64,000 bases of DNA from Hyperoodon ampullatus (lineage: Eukaryota > Chordata > Mammalia > Artiodactyla > Ziphiidae): contig OX457060.1 in the NCBI GenBank assembly GCA_949752795.1, positions 106,094,949 to 106,158,948 of the forward strand, in the 5' to 3' direction. How positions within the stretch are numbered: position 1 is the stretch's first letter; the number at the start of each line of letters is the position of its first letter. Shown here one piece after another: positions 1 to 10,415 of the stretch. The translations under genes and the position numbers were made by a program. The notes beneath the pieces are model-generated. The model made no database searches, had not been told where the DNA came from, and saw only the letters and a program-made list of their open reading frames with translations.

Positions 1-310
1 CCGGGGCTCCCCCGCGCCCCTTCCCCACCTGTGCGCCTGCTGCAGGCACCGCGCGCTCTCCCTTGCCGGGCGCGGAGCCCCACACTCACCGCGAGCACTC
101 CCCGCAGCAGTCCGCAGCAGGAAAGGTGGCTCCCCGGCCCGGGGGCGAAAGGGCGGGCGGGCGGGCGCGGCGGTGCTGGGCGCCGGCCGCCGCCGGGCGG
201 AGAGCAGCGCGTCCCGGCTGCTCTCGGGGCCGCGGAATTGGCTGCGCGCTGCGAGACGCGGGCGTCGCTCCCGGGCGGGTCCGGAGCGCAGGTGGGCAGA
301 CGCCCTGGGC
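1..310. promoter_or_regulatory. CpG island, probable promoter
   Basis: This is the only strongly GC-rich, CpG-dense stretch of single-copy appearance in the window; the sequence changes to AT-rich DNA by about 500. Overlapping GC boxes (GGGCGGGCGGGCGGGC) lie at 151-166, and ATTGG, an inverted CCAAT box, lies at 237-241. CpG islands of this kind usually mark a promoter and first exon. Read on the minus strand, the CCAAT box, the GC boxes and a GTGAGT splice donor (89-84) come in the normal order of a promoter followed by exon 1, favouring a gene that runs leftward out of the window. A plus-strand donor (GCAG/GTGGGC) at 292 also exists, so bidirectional transcription is possible. Open frames here are a by-product of GC content and show no recognisable domain. 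The gene cannot be named. Confidence 0.75.
90..190 (-). other. Possible non-coding first exon ending at a strong donor
   Basis: On the minus strand the sequence CTCGCG/GTGAGTGTG places a near-consensus 5' splice site at 90/89. Upstream on the same strand are GC boxes (166-151) and CCAAT (241-237). A start site somewhere around 130-190 would give a short first exon. The upper limit is a guess, as no initiator or TATA box is evident. The alternative is a chance donor inside an island serving a rightward gene. Confidence 0.3.
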
Positions 311-316
311 TCCCTA

Positions 317-437
317 CCACCCCGACCACTCCTCTCTTCTCGCCCTCATCCCTTCCTTCAACACCCCTTTCTCATCTTGCTTCTCTCACTTTTCCCCCTC
401 CTCCCTCTTCTCTCTCCCTTCTCCCTCCCCTTCCACT
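317..437. repeat. Polypyrimidine tract next to the CpG island
   Basis: About 120 bases are overwhelmingly C and T on the + strand, made of CCTC, TTCT and CTCC blocks, immediately beside the island. Such homopyrimidine tracts are common near promoters and can form triplex (H-DNA) structures. It could also be simply a low-complexity tract. Confidence 0.7.
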
Positions 438-439
438 GA

Positions 440-881
440 TGCGTGGAAAAGGGAAGGGGGCGGGAAAAAGTCCTGTCTCTTTAACTTGAGTGATACCTTG
501 ATGATCTGTTCATGGAATCTGGAAATGACGTGAACAACCTTTCTAAAAGCATCTAAAATGTTATAAAAACGACTTTTCCTTTTCTTCTTTACGTCTTCTT
601 CCCAGTGGTTCTTTTTATCGTGTTGCGTGGCTAGAGGTCAGATACGGAAAGGGAAGAGGGAGTAATAGGGAACGGTCCTCGGAAGAGGGACTGAAACCCA
701 TTTACTGAGAGGGCCCAGAGATCTCTTTATCCACAACTTCACGAACCAGGCATTTCCTGAAGAATAACTGAGGTTAGGGGCGAGAGGAGAAGGGAGATAG
801 GCAGGGTAATGGGGCCAGGGTTTAGTTAAGGCTTTATTCCAAGCTATCTGTAGTGGTTTACTCCTTAGATGCGTTAGAATA
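440..881. other. Promoter-flanking DNA without recognised gene or repeat
   Basis: Composition falls quickly from GC-rich to average. Purine-rich blocks occur around 640-690 and 780-800. No open frame, splice pair or known repeat is recognised. Confidence 0.5.
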
Positions 882-892
882 CATCTCTAGTG

Positions 893-1234
893 GGTTTTTT
901 TTTTTTTTCAATATATTTATTTATTTATTTTTGGCTGCGTTGCGTCTTTGCTGCTGCGCGCGGGCTTTCTCTAGATGCGGCGAGTCGGGGCTACTCTTCA
1001 TTGCGGTTCGTGGGCTTCTCATTGTGGTGGCTTCTCTTGTTGCAGAGCACGGGCTCTTCATTGCGGTGCGTCAGCTTCAATAGTTGTGGCACGCAGGCTC
1101 TAGAGCGCAGGCTCAGTAGTTGTGGCATGCGGGCTTTGTTGCTCCGCAGCACGTGGGATCTTCCGGGACCAGGGATCGAACCCGTGTCACCTGCATTGGC
1201 AGGCGGTTTCTTAACCGTTGCACCACCAGGGTAG
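893..1234 (-). mobile_element. CHR-type SINE, long form, minus strand
   Basis: On the + strand the element runs from a poly-T and (ATTT)n stretch to the complement of a tRNA-derived head near 1190-1234, the usual CHR layout in reverse. The B-box-like region is at about 1175-1195. It is flanked by perfect 11-base target-site duplications CATCTCTAGTG at 882-892 and 1235-1245, which fixes both boundaries. The head carries substitutions relative to younger copies in the window (it ends CAGGGTAGC rather than CAGGGAAGTCC). Open frames across it are not genes. Confidence 0.92.
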
Positions 1235-1245
1235 CATCTCTAGTG

Positions 1246-1549
1246 TTTTGACCTGGATTTGACCTTGAGAAAATACTTGACCTTCCTGTTCCTGGCCTTA
1301 AATCTCTTTTTTAAACCAATGTTTTTATAGCTCAGTAGACTGACCCCCTTCAGCTGCAGTCTACCAGAACTCCAAAGACCTGCTTTGACTGACCCTAGAC
1401 ACTTGAGTGCTTCTTGGTAGTGTAACAGAGCAGGACACTATGGGGCCTTCCTGGGACAGACTCTCCCATGTCCTCCACCTGCCTCTTGTCTGTAGAAAAA
1501 CTTTAGCCCCCTAGGCCTTCCTTGAGTTCCAAAGACAAAATTTAATTGG
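1246..1549. other. Unassigned single-copy DNA
   Basis: No coding frame, RNA gene or recognisable repeat is seen. Moderately pyrimidine-rich. Confidence 0.4.
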
Positions 1550-2226
1550 AGAAGTGAGAAAATGCAGAAAGAAAGGAAAACAGTCAAGCAAAGCAAAGCA
1601 AATTAATAATAATTTAGCCATTAAACAAAGTTTCGGACCTTTAGTTCCTCCTCAAGGCTATAGATAATATTCTGAGCCATATCCTTTGAGCTGTCTGGCA
1701 GATATTGAAACCCTCACCAGGTGGAAGAAGTTAATTATATGCTGCACACAAGCAGGTAGACCCCAGACGAATTGGTACCAGAAGGTTGGTGATGTTGACT
1801 CCTGATTACCTCACCACCAACCAATCAGAAGAAAGTCCATGAGTGGATCACAGCACCCCACAACCCCTGCCTTCACCCTGTCTTTATGGAAAATCATCCT
1901 GTCTTCAGGGAAGATCACCCTGATTTCTCTGGTGATCTAGTGGTTAGGACTTGGTGCTTTCACTGCTGTGGCCACAGGTTCAATCCCTGGTCAGGGAACT
2001 AAGATCCTGCAAGCTGCAAGCCATGGCAACAAAAAAAAAAAAAAAAAAAGAAAAATAAGTAAAAAACCTTTCCCTGAAAGCCATCTAGGTGTTCTGGTCT
2101 CTTGAGCATTAGCTGGACTCCTTACTTGGTACCCTGCAATAAATGCTGCACTTTCCCTCACCACAACCCAGTGTAGTAGATTGGCTTTACTGCACGTGTG
2201 TTCATGGACCCAAATTTGGTTCTAAC
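1550..2226 (+). mobile_element. Endogenous retrovirus LTR (class I-like), plus strand
   Basis: The 3' part has the features of a gammaretrovirus-like LTR: a CAAT-containing, C-rich U3 (around 1800-1890), a polyadenylation signal AATAAA near 2138, then a T/G-rich segment ending in CCCAAATTTGGTTCTAACA. The left border is uncertain because no clean TG start or target duplication was found. A short SINE (1921-2049) is embedded in it. No gag-pol-env follows, so it is probably a solo LTR or a heavily deleted provirus. Confidence 0.6.
1921..2049 (+). mobile_element. Short tRNA-derived SINE (CHR-related) inside an LTR
   Basis: The head is TTTCTCTGGTGATCTAGTGG, with a B-box-like GGTTCAATCCCTGG at 1978-1991 and an A tail at 2031-2049. 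The body is only about 105 bases, a short CHR-related form. It splits the LTR; flanking duplications are not obvious, suggesting it is older than the other SINEs or that they have decayed. Confidence 0.8.
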
Positions 2227-2229
2227 AGA

Positions 2230-5200
2230 AGGTGGCAGTTTTCCAGCACTGGAACAGGTCTCCAATGCTGGGATGGTGGGACAGATATTTTGTACAGAGC
2301 ACACATGGACTCACCCAGAACTGAGTTTACCCTGAGTCTGACTGTCCTAGGTCCTTTTCCCAGAAAGGAACTCCTGTCATTGAAAGCTCCTTTCTGCTCT
2401 ATCACCGCACAAAACTTTCTGCCATCGAAAGATGATCTTCTATAAATCTTTCTTACAGACTAAACTTGTATTTTCCAGCCCATCTTTCTTCTGCTGGTGA
2501 GCTCATCCTTGTTCTCTGGCATCATATATTTAAATGAGATCTTGTATATAAAATACTAAACATAATGCTTGGCATTTAGTACTCAAGAACTGTTAGCTGA
2601 ACTATTATGGGTAATGACTTTGGATTATCATTAGCATTTACTTCATGTTTTTATTCTCCCACATAATTCTTAAACCTCAATTCCCTGTGCCAGAATTTGC
2701 ACGGTTCCAGCCCTTACCTCTTATAAATATCTGACTATGTGGTTATGGCTACACATTTAGGAAAGCATAGTGAAAATAATCCCAGAGGAAGTCAAGATTT
2801 ATAACTTTCTTAATAGAACACTGTAATTTCCCTAGAAGATATGACATTGACCACCATGATTTTACACTTGTTCCCAGAGTAATTTGTAACAAATCTTGTA
2901 GATGACCGCCATGGAGAGACTCCAAGTTTATACCACCTCAAAAAACAGATTAGGAATGTATCTACCCTCTACACAGAGGGATGTTTCCAGATGCCATGTT
3001 TGGATTTGTGCAATTGGAGCTAATAATTCTATAGTACATCTGGGAGAGTAGAATATATTAATTGAAGATGTGTGAAAGATCTCACTTATGATGTGAAGGG
3101 GTTTTCAGATGCTTCTGCTATTGCTACTGCAGCAAACAAATTTGCTTAGGTATCAGTGCTGAAAATGCACCTTGCATGATGCAACACGACATTGTGCCCT
3201 AGAGATACTCCATTTGCTATTCAGTACACAGATACTTAACCCAGCAGTTACGACAGAGTCACAGCATTCAGCCAGGGCTACTCTGAGTAAGCAGAGGATG
3301 AATAACTAGGCTGCTTCTTTTGAAATCTTACTACATTTTGAAAGCCTGATTCTCAGAGAGAAAGAGGCCAGATTCTCAGTCAGTTTTTAAGTTCACAGAT
3401 TTTTAGTTGTTTTGAATGAATTAGGCCATCACAGACAAGTTCTTTCAAAAGCTTAGATGTAAGATCCAGAAAGTGTCAGTGCTTAAAGGTCTAGTTTATT
3501 TTTAATCTTAAATATGCAGGGATATTTATAAGTATTAATAGACAAGACACTAATAGTCTATTTCTTGATCTTTTGCCAGAAAGACATTTTCATTAAATTG
3601 AAGTATTTTGATAATAATATTGATCTTAGTGAAGATGAAGTTGAAGTTCTCTTGTTTCTTTCAATTAAACTGACTGCACTAAGATAATTGTAAAAGTCAG
3701 GTGCAAAATTAACAGAAAAGCTGGGAAGTTATAAAAGAATGTAAGTAATGTAGAAGGATACAAGAAGTGCAGACCTAAATAATGTAACCTTTTCTTAATG
3801 GCTATGTTTTCCTTGAGTTATTTGGCTAACTACAGAAGATTAACCTGACCTCATAAACCTCACAAGTAAGAGCCACTGACTCATTCCATGACATTAAAAT
3901 GTCACTTTTTAAGAGCATTATTTTAAGTACCTTTTTTTGTTTACTTTGTAAAAAATACTTCAGAGTAAAATGAAAATTCCTAATGCAAATTAAGTCAATA
4001 AAATAAGTCACCTCTCCCTAAGTTTATGGGGAAGCACTTTACTTTTTTGTAATCATTTGGATTGACTTTATTCATTCATTAAATTCATCAGATGATTGCT
4101 CAGTTCTTTTGGAAGAAAGTCAAATAGAAAGGTATGAAGAGGTTGAATAAATATAATTTAATAATTCCATAATATGTGGGGGAAGACTGGATTGGGAAAT
4201 AATCCCTGTTATAAAGTAACGATTATTTCCTTGTAGGTAGAAAATATGCCTAGGCTAGTCTCTAGAGAATACTATCATAACTAAAATACCAACGGAAAAA
4301 TTGGTTTCCTAATTTAGATACGTTCTTCTATATAAATCATTAAAATTCCCATTCTAGCTAGCTAAATCCATGAGTTATTTCCAAACATGTGCAAAATGAT
4401 GGAGTGGATAGACCACTTAACTACAATGTTCCAGGTCTGTCACTATGGGATTGTGAACTGGGACACAGTTAGTTCATCTCTAAAATTGGATTGAAGAGTA
4501 GTGAACAAAATACACACAAACACTTAAATGATTTTCTTATCTGTTGCCATATTGTTCTTTGTTCCCACAACTGAAAGAATGGCAGCGTGGTGTTTTGCAC
4601 ACTATAATGTGTAATATAGCTGAGCAAAAATGTTGAAGAATATGTGATGTGTAAAACTGGTAGTTACTAAGTTTGCTATGATGGTATGAAAGGAAAATAA
4701 CAGTTGATCAAATTCAGTTAAAGAGATACTAACAACATTAAACTACTATATAATCAAACTCTAGCTAAAAACTTGAGTTATCTCAAGAGATAATCAATAC
4801 CGATAAGTTCATGTTTCTTAATAATTTAGATGCTATTTTGTTTGTGTTTTACCTACAGCTGTTGTTTATATTAGTCTTAATATTTTCAATACAATTTCAC
4901 AATTTCTCATTTTTTCTGTATTTGGTAAGGCAACAGGAAAATTGCAGTTATCTTTTTTGCATTCATGAGAAAACTAGGCATAAAGATCATGAAGGAGCTT
5001 TGCATTAGAATTCAACAAACGACTCTTAATTTCATCTAGCCATTAACCAGTTTGGTGACTTAAAAGAAGGTATCTAATTTCTTCAAATTTCATCCTCCTA
5101 AAATTTCATATGGGAATAATGCCAAATCTTTCTCCAGCAGTTACCCTGCGTATATTGGGGTATATATTATATGAACTTCCATAGAGAGGGTAAACAAATG

Positions 5201-5895
5201 CACAATATAAGATCAAATTTATGTGAAGAAAGTTAGAAAGGAAATCAGAACAAAACCATCAGGTTTTGACACAATGATGTATCATCAAGTTTGCTAACCA
5301 TTTGATCAGAACCTTGTCAACACATACAAGCTAAATTTTAAAGTAAAGATATTTCATATAAATGTAATTTGCAACTAAACAACTTCAGAACATCCAGATA
5401 GGGGGCATTGCATGCCTTTATACCAGTGAGTACTCAAGCAATTGTAGTATCAAATGGGAACATAAAAAAGTCAGTATGTACTTAAAATAAACAGGTCTTT
5501 GGTTTTTGCCCTATGTCGTGTGGTTATTTCTACATAGATGTAGTTATAGAGATAATGTCAATGAAAAGAAGGATGCTTTTGAAAAATCAACTTAAGACCC
5601 TATACCTGGATCATTGCCAGTTCTTAATAATATATGTAAAACAGGCTGTAGTTAATGGAAAGTTACTAGGATAAAATAGTAGACTCCAAGTGTTATAATG
5701 GAACAAAATTATCCCAAAACATTAATATTTAAAAGATTGATTAATATGTGTCCTCGATGGAGAACAAATTGTGATTATTTATAAAATGATATGTTTATTA
5801 TATCTTTATACATATGTTTCTTCTTATGAATGTGAAATGAGACTAACAGCTTAGTAAAGCTTTAGATAAATTATTATTGCTTAATTAAGTGCAAT
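2230..5895. other. AT-rich DNA without a supported gene
   Basis: About 3.7 kb of AT-rich, single-copy-looking sequence. Short open frames (under 100 codons) occur at the frequency expected by chance. A weak MIR-like patch may lie at 4380-4515. Nothing else is recognised. Confidence 0.5.
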
Positions 5896-5905
5896 TCCCA
5901 CAGGA

Positions 5906-6260
5906 ATTTTTTTAAAATAAATTTATTTATTTAGTTTTGGCTGTGTTGGGTCTTTGTTACTGCGCGGGGGCTTTCCCTAGTTGCGGCGAGGGGGTGCTAC
6001 TCTTCCTTGCAGTGCGCGGGCTTCTCATTGTGGTGGCTTCTCTTGTTGCGGAGCAGGGGGTCTAGGTGCGCGGGCTTCAGCAGTTGTGGCATGCAGGCTC
6101 AGTAGTTGTGGCTCACTGGCTCTAGAGTGCAGGCTCAGTAGTGGTGGCGCACGGGCTTAGTTCCTCCGCAGCATGTGGGATCTTCCTGGACCAGGGCTTG
6201 AACCCATGTCCCCTGCATTGGCAGGCGGATGCTTAACCACTGCACCACCAGGGAAGTCCC
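5906..6260 (-). mobile_element. CHR-type SINE, long form, minus strand
   Basis: Same architecture as the copy at 893: an A-tail complement with (ATTT)n on the left, repeated AGTAGTTGTGGC-like blocks in the body, and a tRNA-derived head at the right ending CAGGGAAGTCCC. Perfect target duplications TCCCACAGGA occupy 5896-5905 and 6261-6270. Confidence 0.95.
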
Positions 6261-6270
6261 TCCCACAGGA

Positions 6271-6912
6271 TTTTAATACAATTTGTTCCAAGCTCCATGC
6301 CAATTCTGTAACCATTTAAAGTGCCATCATAGTCAGAGTCCAGAGTTGAAAATAGAGAGCACAGTGCAGTGCTTGATTAATTTGAGTAGGCTCACTATTG
6401 TAAGTGGAGTCCTACTGAGCACATTGGATGAAGTTGACAGTTTCTTTGAAATATGGTTCACCCATAAAGTTTTCAGTTTTCAAAGAGAAAAGAGTTTCTC
6501 AACATTTTTTAATTATAAATTTTTCCTTATATTACATAAGCACATATTTACACATGTAATAGGATTGGTGGGTTTGTTTTAAAGTATAACCTAATGATAC
6601 TTCCAGAAGCATACTCTCCCAAACATTTAATTATTGTTCCTATATGATACCTCACACTGTGTTCATCCTATTCTTTTATCATTTATCACATTTTGTTGTA
6701 ATTACTTTCATGTCTGTGTATTTCTCTTCTCTTTGAGCTACTTCAAGAAGAAACTGTTTTATTCATCTTTTCTTACCCTTGGTAATTTGCTTCATGCCTA
6801 GAAATTGGAAGATACTCAGTAATTTTTTAAACATATGCATGAAAAATATATTAGGTGCATATCTTTAACTTCTATATTAAATAAAACTTATTAACTTCTG
6901 TCTTTCAAAAAT
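6271..6912. other. Unassigned DNA with an L2-like patch
   Basis: The stretch around 6690-6830 resembles a decayed L2 3' end in the plus direction. The rest is unrecognised, with no supported gene. Confidence 0.35.
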
Positions 6913-6922
6913 GGTATTTATT

Positions 6923-7246
6923 GGGCTTCCCTGGTGGCGCAGTGGTTGAGAATCTGCCTGCTAATGCAGGGGACACAGGTTCGAGCCCTGGTCTGGGAGG
7001 ATCCCACCTGCCGCGGAGCAACTAGGCCTGTGAGCCACAACTACTGAGCCTGCGCGTCTGGAGCCTGTGCTCCGTAACAACAGAGGCCGCGACAGTGAGA
7101 GGCCCACGCACCGCGAAGAAGAGTGGCCCCCACTTGCCACAACTAGAGAAAGCCCTCGCACAGAAACGAAGACCCCACACAGAAAAAAAAAAAAATTAAT
7201 TAATTAATAAACTCCTACCCCCAACATCATCTTTAAAAAAAAAAAA
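6923..7246 (+). mobile_element. CHR-type SINE with an extra 3' segment and second A tail
   Basis: Head GGGCTTCCCTGGTGGCGCAG at 6923; B box GGTTCGAGCCC at 6978-6988; first A-rich tail at 7182-7194. About 40 further bases follow (an ATTA run, then ACTCCTACCCCCAACATCATC) and a second A tail at 7235-7246. The target duplications GGTATTTATT at 6913-6922 and 7247-7256 enclose both tails, so the extra segment entered with the SINE. Read-through of a parent copy into its flank (3' transduction) is the simplest reading. Confidence 0.92.
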
Positions 7247-7256
7247 GGTATTTATT

Positions 7257-8705
7257 AAATTATTCCATGTCTTTTACAGTGTCATCTGATGATGCTGTAT
7301 AAAATACACCTCCTTTCTCTTCCCTCACTGTTACTCTCTGCTTTTCATGTTGGAGGTATCTTCAAATGTCTGGTGTTCTTTGGATGTTCATTAACATTTA
7401 AAAGTGGAGTACAGAAGCTCTGTGTGACAAGTTGTACCTACCTAAGAGTGGGCTGCCTTAAAATTGATGGGTCAGTGAACTGCAGATTCCTTGGAATGAA
7501 TCTATTATCTGGGACTGTTCAATTAGTACAGAGAAGAATCTTCCAGTCTCTTTTCGGGAGGCATTCTGGGAGTAGTACAGGATAAGGTAACAGAGGATTC
7601 CACTCTTTATTATGCAAAATTTCACTTAATCTTTCTATGCTGTGCCTCTGTGCCTGGTGTTTTCTGTGCAGAAAATCTCTGGTGCAATTTTCCTAGAGAA
7701 TAAATCTCCAGTCTTTTTCATGGGGTGAGGATAGAGAAATTACTGCCTGGCTACAATGCATAGTCACAGGACCTAGCCATAGTTTTCCATTATACACACA
7801 AGACTTCTAACCCATAACCTGTTTTCAGCACTGTGCTACACTCAGCACTTAAGATGCCTTGTGCCAGTGCTGAGCCTCTCTTGGGTGTAGTGGGGCCAGC
7901 TACCACTCACCTATCTGCTTTCAGTTTTCCCATCTCCTAGTAAAATATGGAAATCTCATGTCTGCTCTCCTGTGGTTTCATTCCTTGTGGCTTAATGCCA
8001 TTGTATTTTTAAACTACCATTTTAGCAGGGGTGTTATGGACAAATGCACAAATACATGTTTACCTAATCTTTCAAAGTTAAAGGAGGATCTCTGTAAAAT
8101 AGATGAATGCTTGGCCCTAATTATTATATATTATTATATACTACGCTATGTTACAATATGATATTACAACATACAAAATTTATATGTCGTTTTTCCTTTT
8201 CTACGTTGTTGTCAAAACTGAAACTGTCCATTTAAGTTGATAGAATAATAATAATAGTAATAATAAAGAATTATTTGCCCTCAGTTGCATATGTATACTT
8301 TTATTGCTCTTTCCCTTCTTTTTGAGACTCCAATTTCTATTAGTCTTCTATTTTCTATCCATGTAGCTCTGTTTACCTTTTACTTTAATTTTCTTTTCTA
8401 AGTGGTGATACCACAGTGAGAGGGTTATGTTATTATGTAATAACATACTGTTGGGCTTCAGGTCAGCTATTTATGCTTATCGTTTTTCTTTATGTTTTCT
8501 TCTATATAATGAAAAATATTTACTATTCTATAGCTGTTTGATATGAATGAAATAAAAAGATTTTTTTAGTTACCTGTTGTAGAATCTAGAGACAAAACTT
8601 TATTAAGTAACAAAATTTGGATTATCCTGTTGGCAAAACTTTCAGTAGAATATGGCAAATTGGTAGTAATCATCACTGAATGATAATGATTTTTACTCTT
8701 ACTTC
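7257..8705. other. Unassigned DNA
   Basis: Includes a slightly more GC-rich part at 7290-7960 that may be an unrecognised old repeat, and a TTA/ATA-rich part at 8120-8270. No supported gene; the longest frame (7289-7585, 98 codons) has no recognisable domain. Confidence 0.35.
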
Positions 8706-8935
8706 TACTAACAGCTACCATGTTTTGAGTCCAACACCATGTCAGGCACAAACACCTCACATGGACTGTGAGACTAAGAGAAATATATCAGTGTCCCTAT
8801 TTCACAAATAGAGAAAGCCTCAGAGCTTAGGGAAGCTAAATAACTTTCATAGGGTTAACCAGCTAGTAAGTGGCATATATTGGATTGAATTCATGTTATG
8901 ACCAATTCCAAAGTATGCTTTTCCTCCCAAAACAC
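8706..8935 (-). repeat. MIR SINE fragment, minus strand
   Basis: The core resembles the complement of the MIR core (ATTTCACAAATAGAGAAAGC, then GGTTAACCAGCTAGTAAGTG). The 3' end (CATGTCAGGCACAAACACCT) lies on the left, so the element is on the minus strand. Heavily diverged, as expected for this ancient family. Confidence 0.75.
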
Positions 8936-9194
8936 CATTAATAAAAAACACTTGTGTATATTGATTTTAATTTTAAAATCAAATGTATTATTAATAGTAG
9001 TTGTGTGGTCCTGTATAGTATGTATTTTAAAGTTTGAGTTTGTGTTTTTATACAATCTCTAGGATAAACCTACCAACTCTAATTCTAGCCTGTACCTTGT
9101 TATTCAGCCCTGTCTCTAGGCTTCTTCTCTCCTTTCTACCCTTTCCCTGCTTCTTTGCTCTTTCACTAACAATCTTATACCCTAGTTATAGACT

Positions 9195-10005
9195 TTTTTG
9201 TTTAACAGCTTTCTTGAGATACAATTCATATCCCATAAAATTCACCCATTTAAAGTTTACAATATTCAGTTTTTAGTACATTTAGAGTTGTGCAACAGCC
9301 ATCATAATCTTAGAACATATTTTATCATCCCCCAAAGAAACCCCATGCCCATTAGCACTCACTCTCATTTCCCGCCACCCCATCCCCTTGTCCTAGGTAA
9401 ACACTAATCTACTTTCTAGCTCTATAGATTTGCCTCTTCTAGACATTTAATGTAAATGGAACATATGTCGTCTTTTGTGACTGGCTTCTTTCACTTAGCA
9501 TGTTTTCAAGGTTCATCCAGGTTACAGCATATATCAATACTTCATTCCTTTTGACTGTAGAATTAAATATACCACATTTTATCTATTCATCAAGTGAAGG
9601 ACATTTGGGTTGTTTCCAGTTTTTGACTTTTATGAATAATGATGCCATGCACTAATATATACGTTTTTGCATAGTCATGTGTTTACTTCATTTCTCTGTA
9701 CCTAGGAGTAGAATTGCTGGTCATATGGTAATTCTGTATTTAACTTTTTCAGGAACTGGCAGATTGTTCTTCTAAGTGTCTGCAGCATTTACATTCAATA
9801 CAATGGTTCCAATTTCTCCATATCCTTGTCAACCCTTGTGATTATCTGTTTTTTTTTGATTATAGCCATTCTGTTGGGTGTGACATGGGACCTCACTGGG
9901 GTTTTGATTTGCATTTTCCTAGTAACTAATGGTGCTGAGCATATTTTCATGTGCTTATTGGCCATTTGTATATTTTTGGATAAGTATCCATTTGTATCCT
10001 TTGCC
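9195..10005 (-). mobile_element. Old L1 fragment (ORF2 end and 3' UTR), minus strand
   Basis: The left part is the complement of an L1M-type 3' UTR (ATAAAATTCACCCATTTAAA at about 9235-9255). The right part corresponds to the end of ORF2, including the complement of the region giving ...GGAATTGCTGGTCATATGGTA in antisense. It breaks off at a CHR SINE at 10006. No retained function. Confidence 0.85.
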
Positions 10006-10214
10006 TTTTTTTTTTTTTTTCTTCAGAACGCGGGCCTCTCACTGTTGTGGCCTCTCCCATTTTGGAGCACAGGCTCTGGACGTGCAGGCTCAGTGGCCAT
10101 GGCTCACGGGCCCAGTCGCTCCGCGGCATGTGGGATCTTCCCGGACCGGGGCACGAACCCATGTCCCCTGCATCGGCAGGCAGACTCTCAACCACTGCGC
10201 CACCAGGAAAGCCC
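10006..10214 (-). mobile_element. CHR-type SINE, short form, minus strand, no visible TSD
   Basis: Poly-T at 10006-10020, body with GGCCATGGCTCACGGGCCC at 10096-10114, head at the right ending CACCAGGAAAGCCC. The left flank is antisense L1 and the right flank is sense L1 3' UTR, so the expected matching duplications are not present. Confidence 0.92.
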
Positions 10215-10415
10215 AGGAGAGTAGATCTTTAAATATTCTACCCACAAAAAAGAAATGGTAGTTATGTGACATTATGGAGGTGTGAGCTAACACTATAATG
10301 GTAAACATTTTGCCATATATAAGTGTATCAGATCAACATGTTGCATACCTTAAGCTTACACAATGTTTTATGTCAACTCAATAAAGCTGGAAAAAATAAT
10401 AAAATTAAAAAAGAA
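10215..10415 (+). mobile_element. Old L1 3' UTR fragment, plus strand
   Basis: Sense L1M-type 3' end: GTGAGCTAACACTATAATGG, the CAACATGTTGCATACC region, then CAATAAAGCTGG and an A-rich tail at 10393-10415. It points opposite to the L1 fragment on the other side of the SINE. Confidence 0.75.

Noticed and set aside
31..533. Three overlapping plus-strand frames (88-156 codons) in the CpG island
   Set aside because: Rich in Arg, Pro, Ala and Ser with overlapping frames open, the usual effect of high GC and a pyrimidine tract. No domain, and the two longest end in the low-complexity tract or just after it.
6923..7000. Free-standing tRNA gene
   Set aside because: The A- and B-box-like sequence is the tRNA-derived head of a SINE; no complete cloverleaf is present in it or in the other SINE heads.
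10047..10308. Open frames around the SINE at 10006
   Set aside because: They are translations of the CHR SINE on either strand (repeated at 14720, 38620, 51295 and 53052), not genes.
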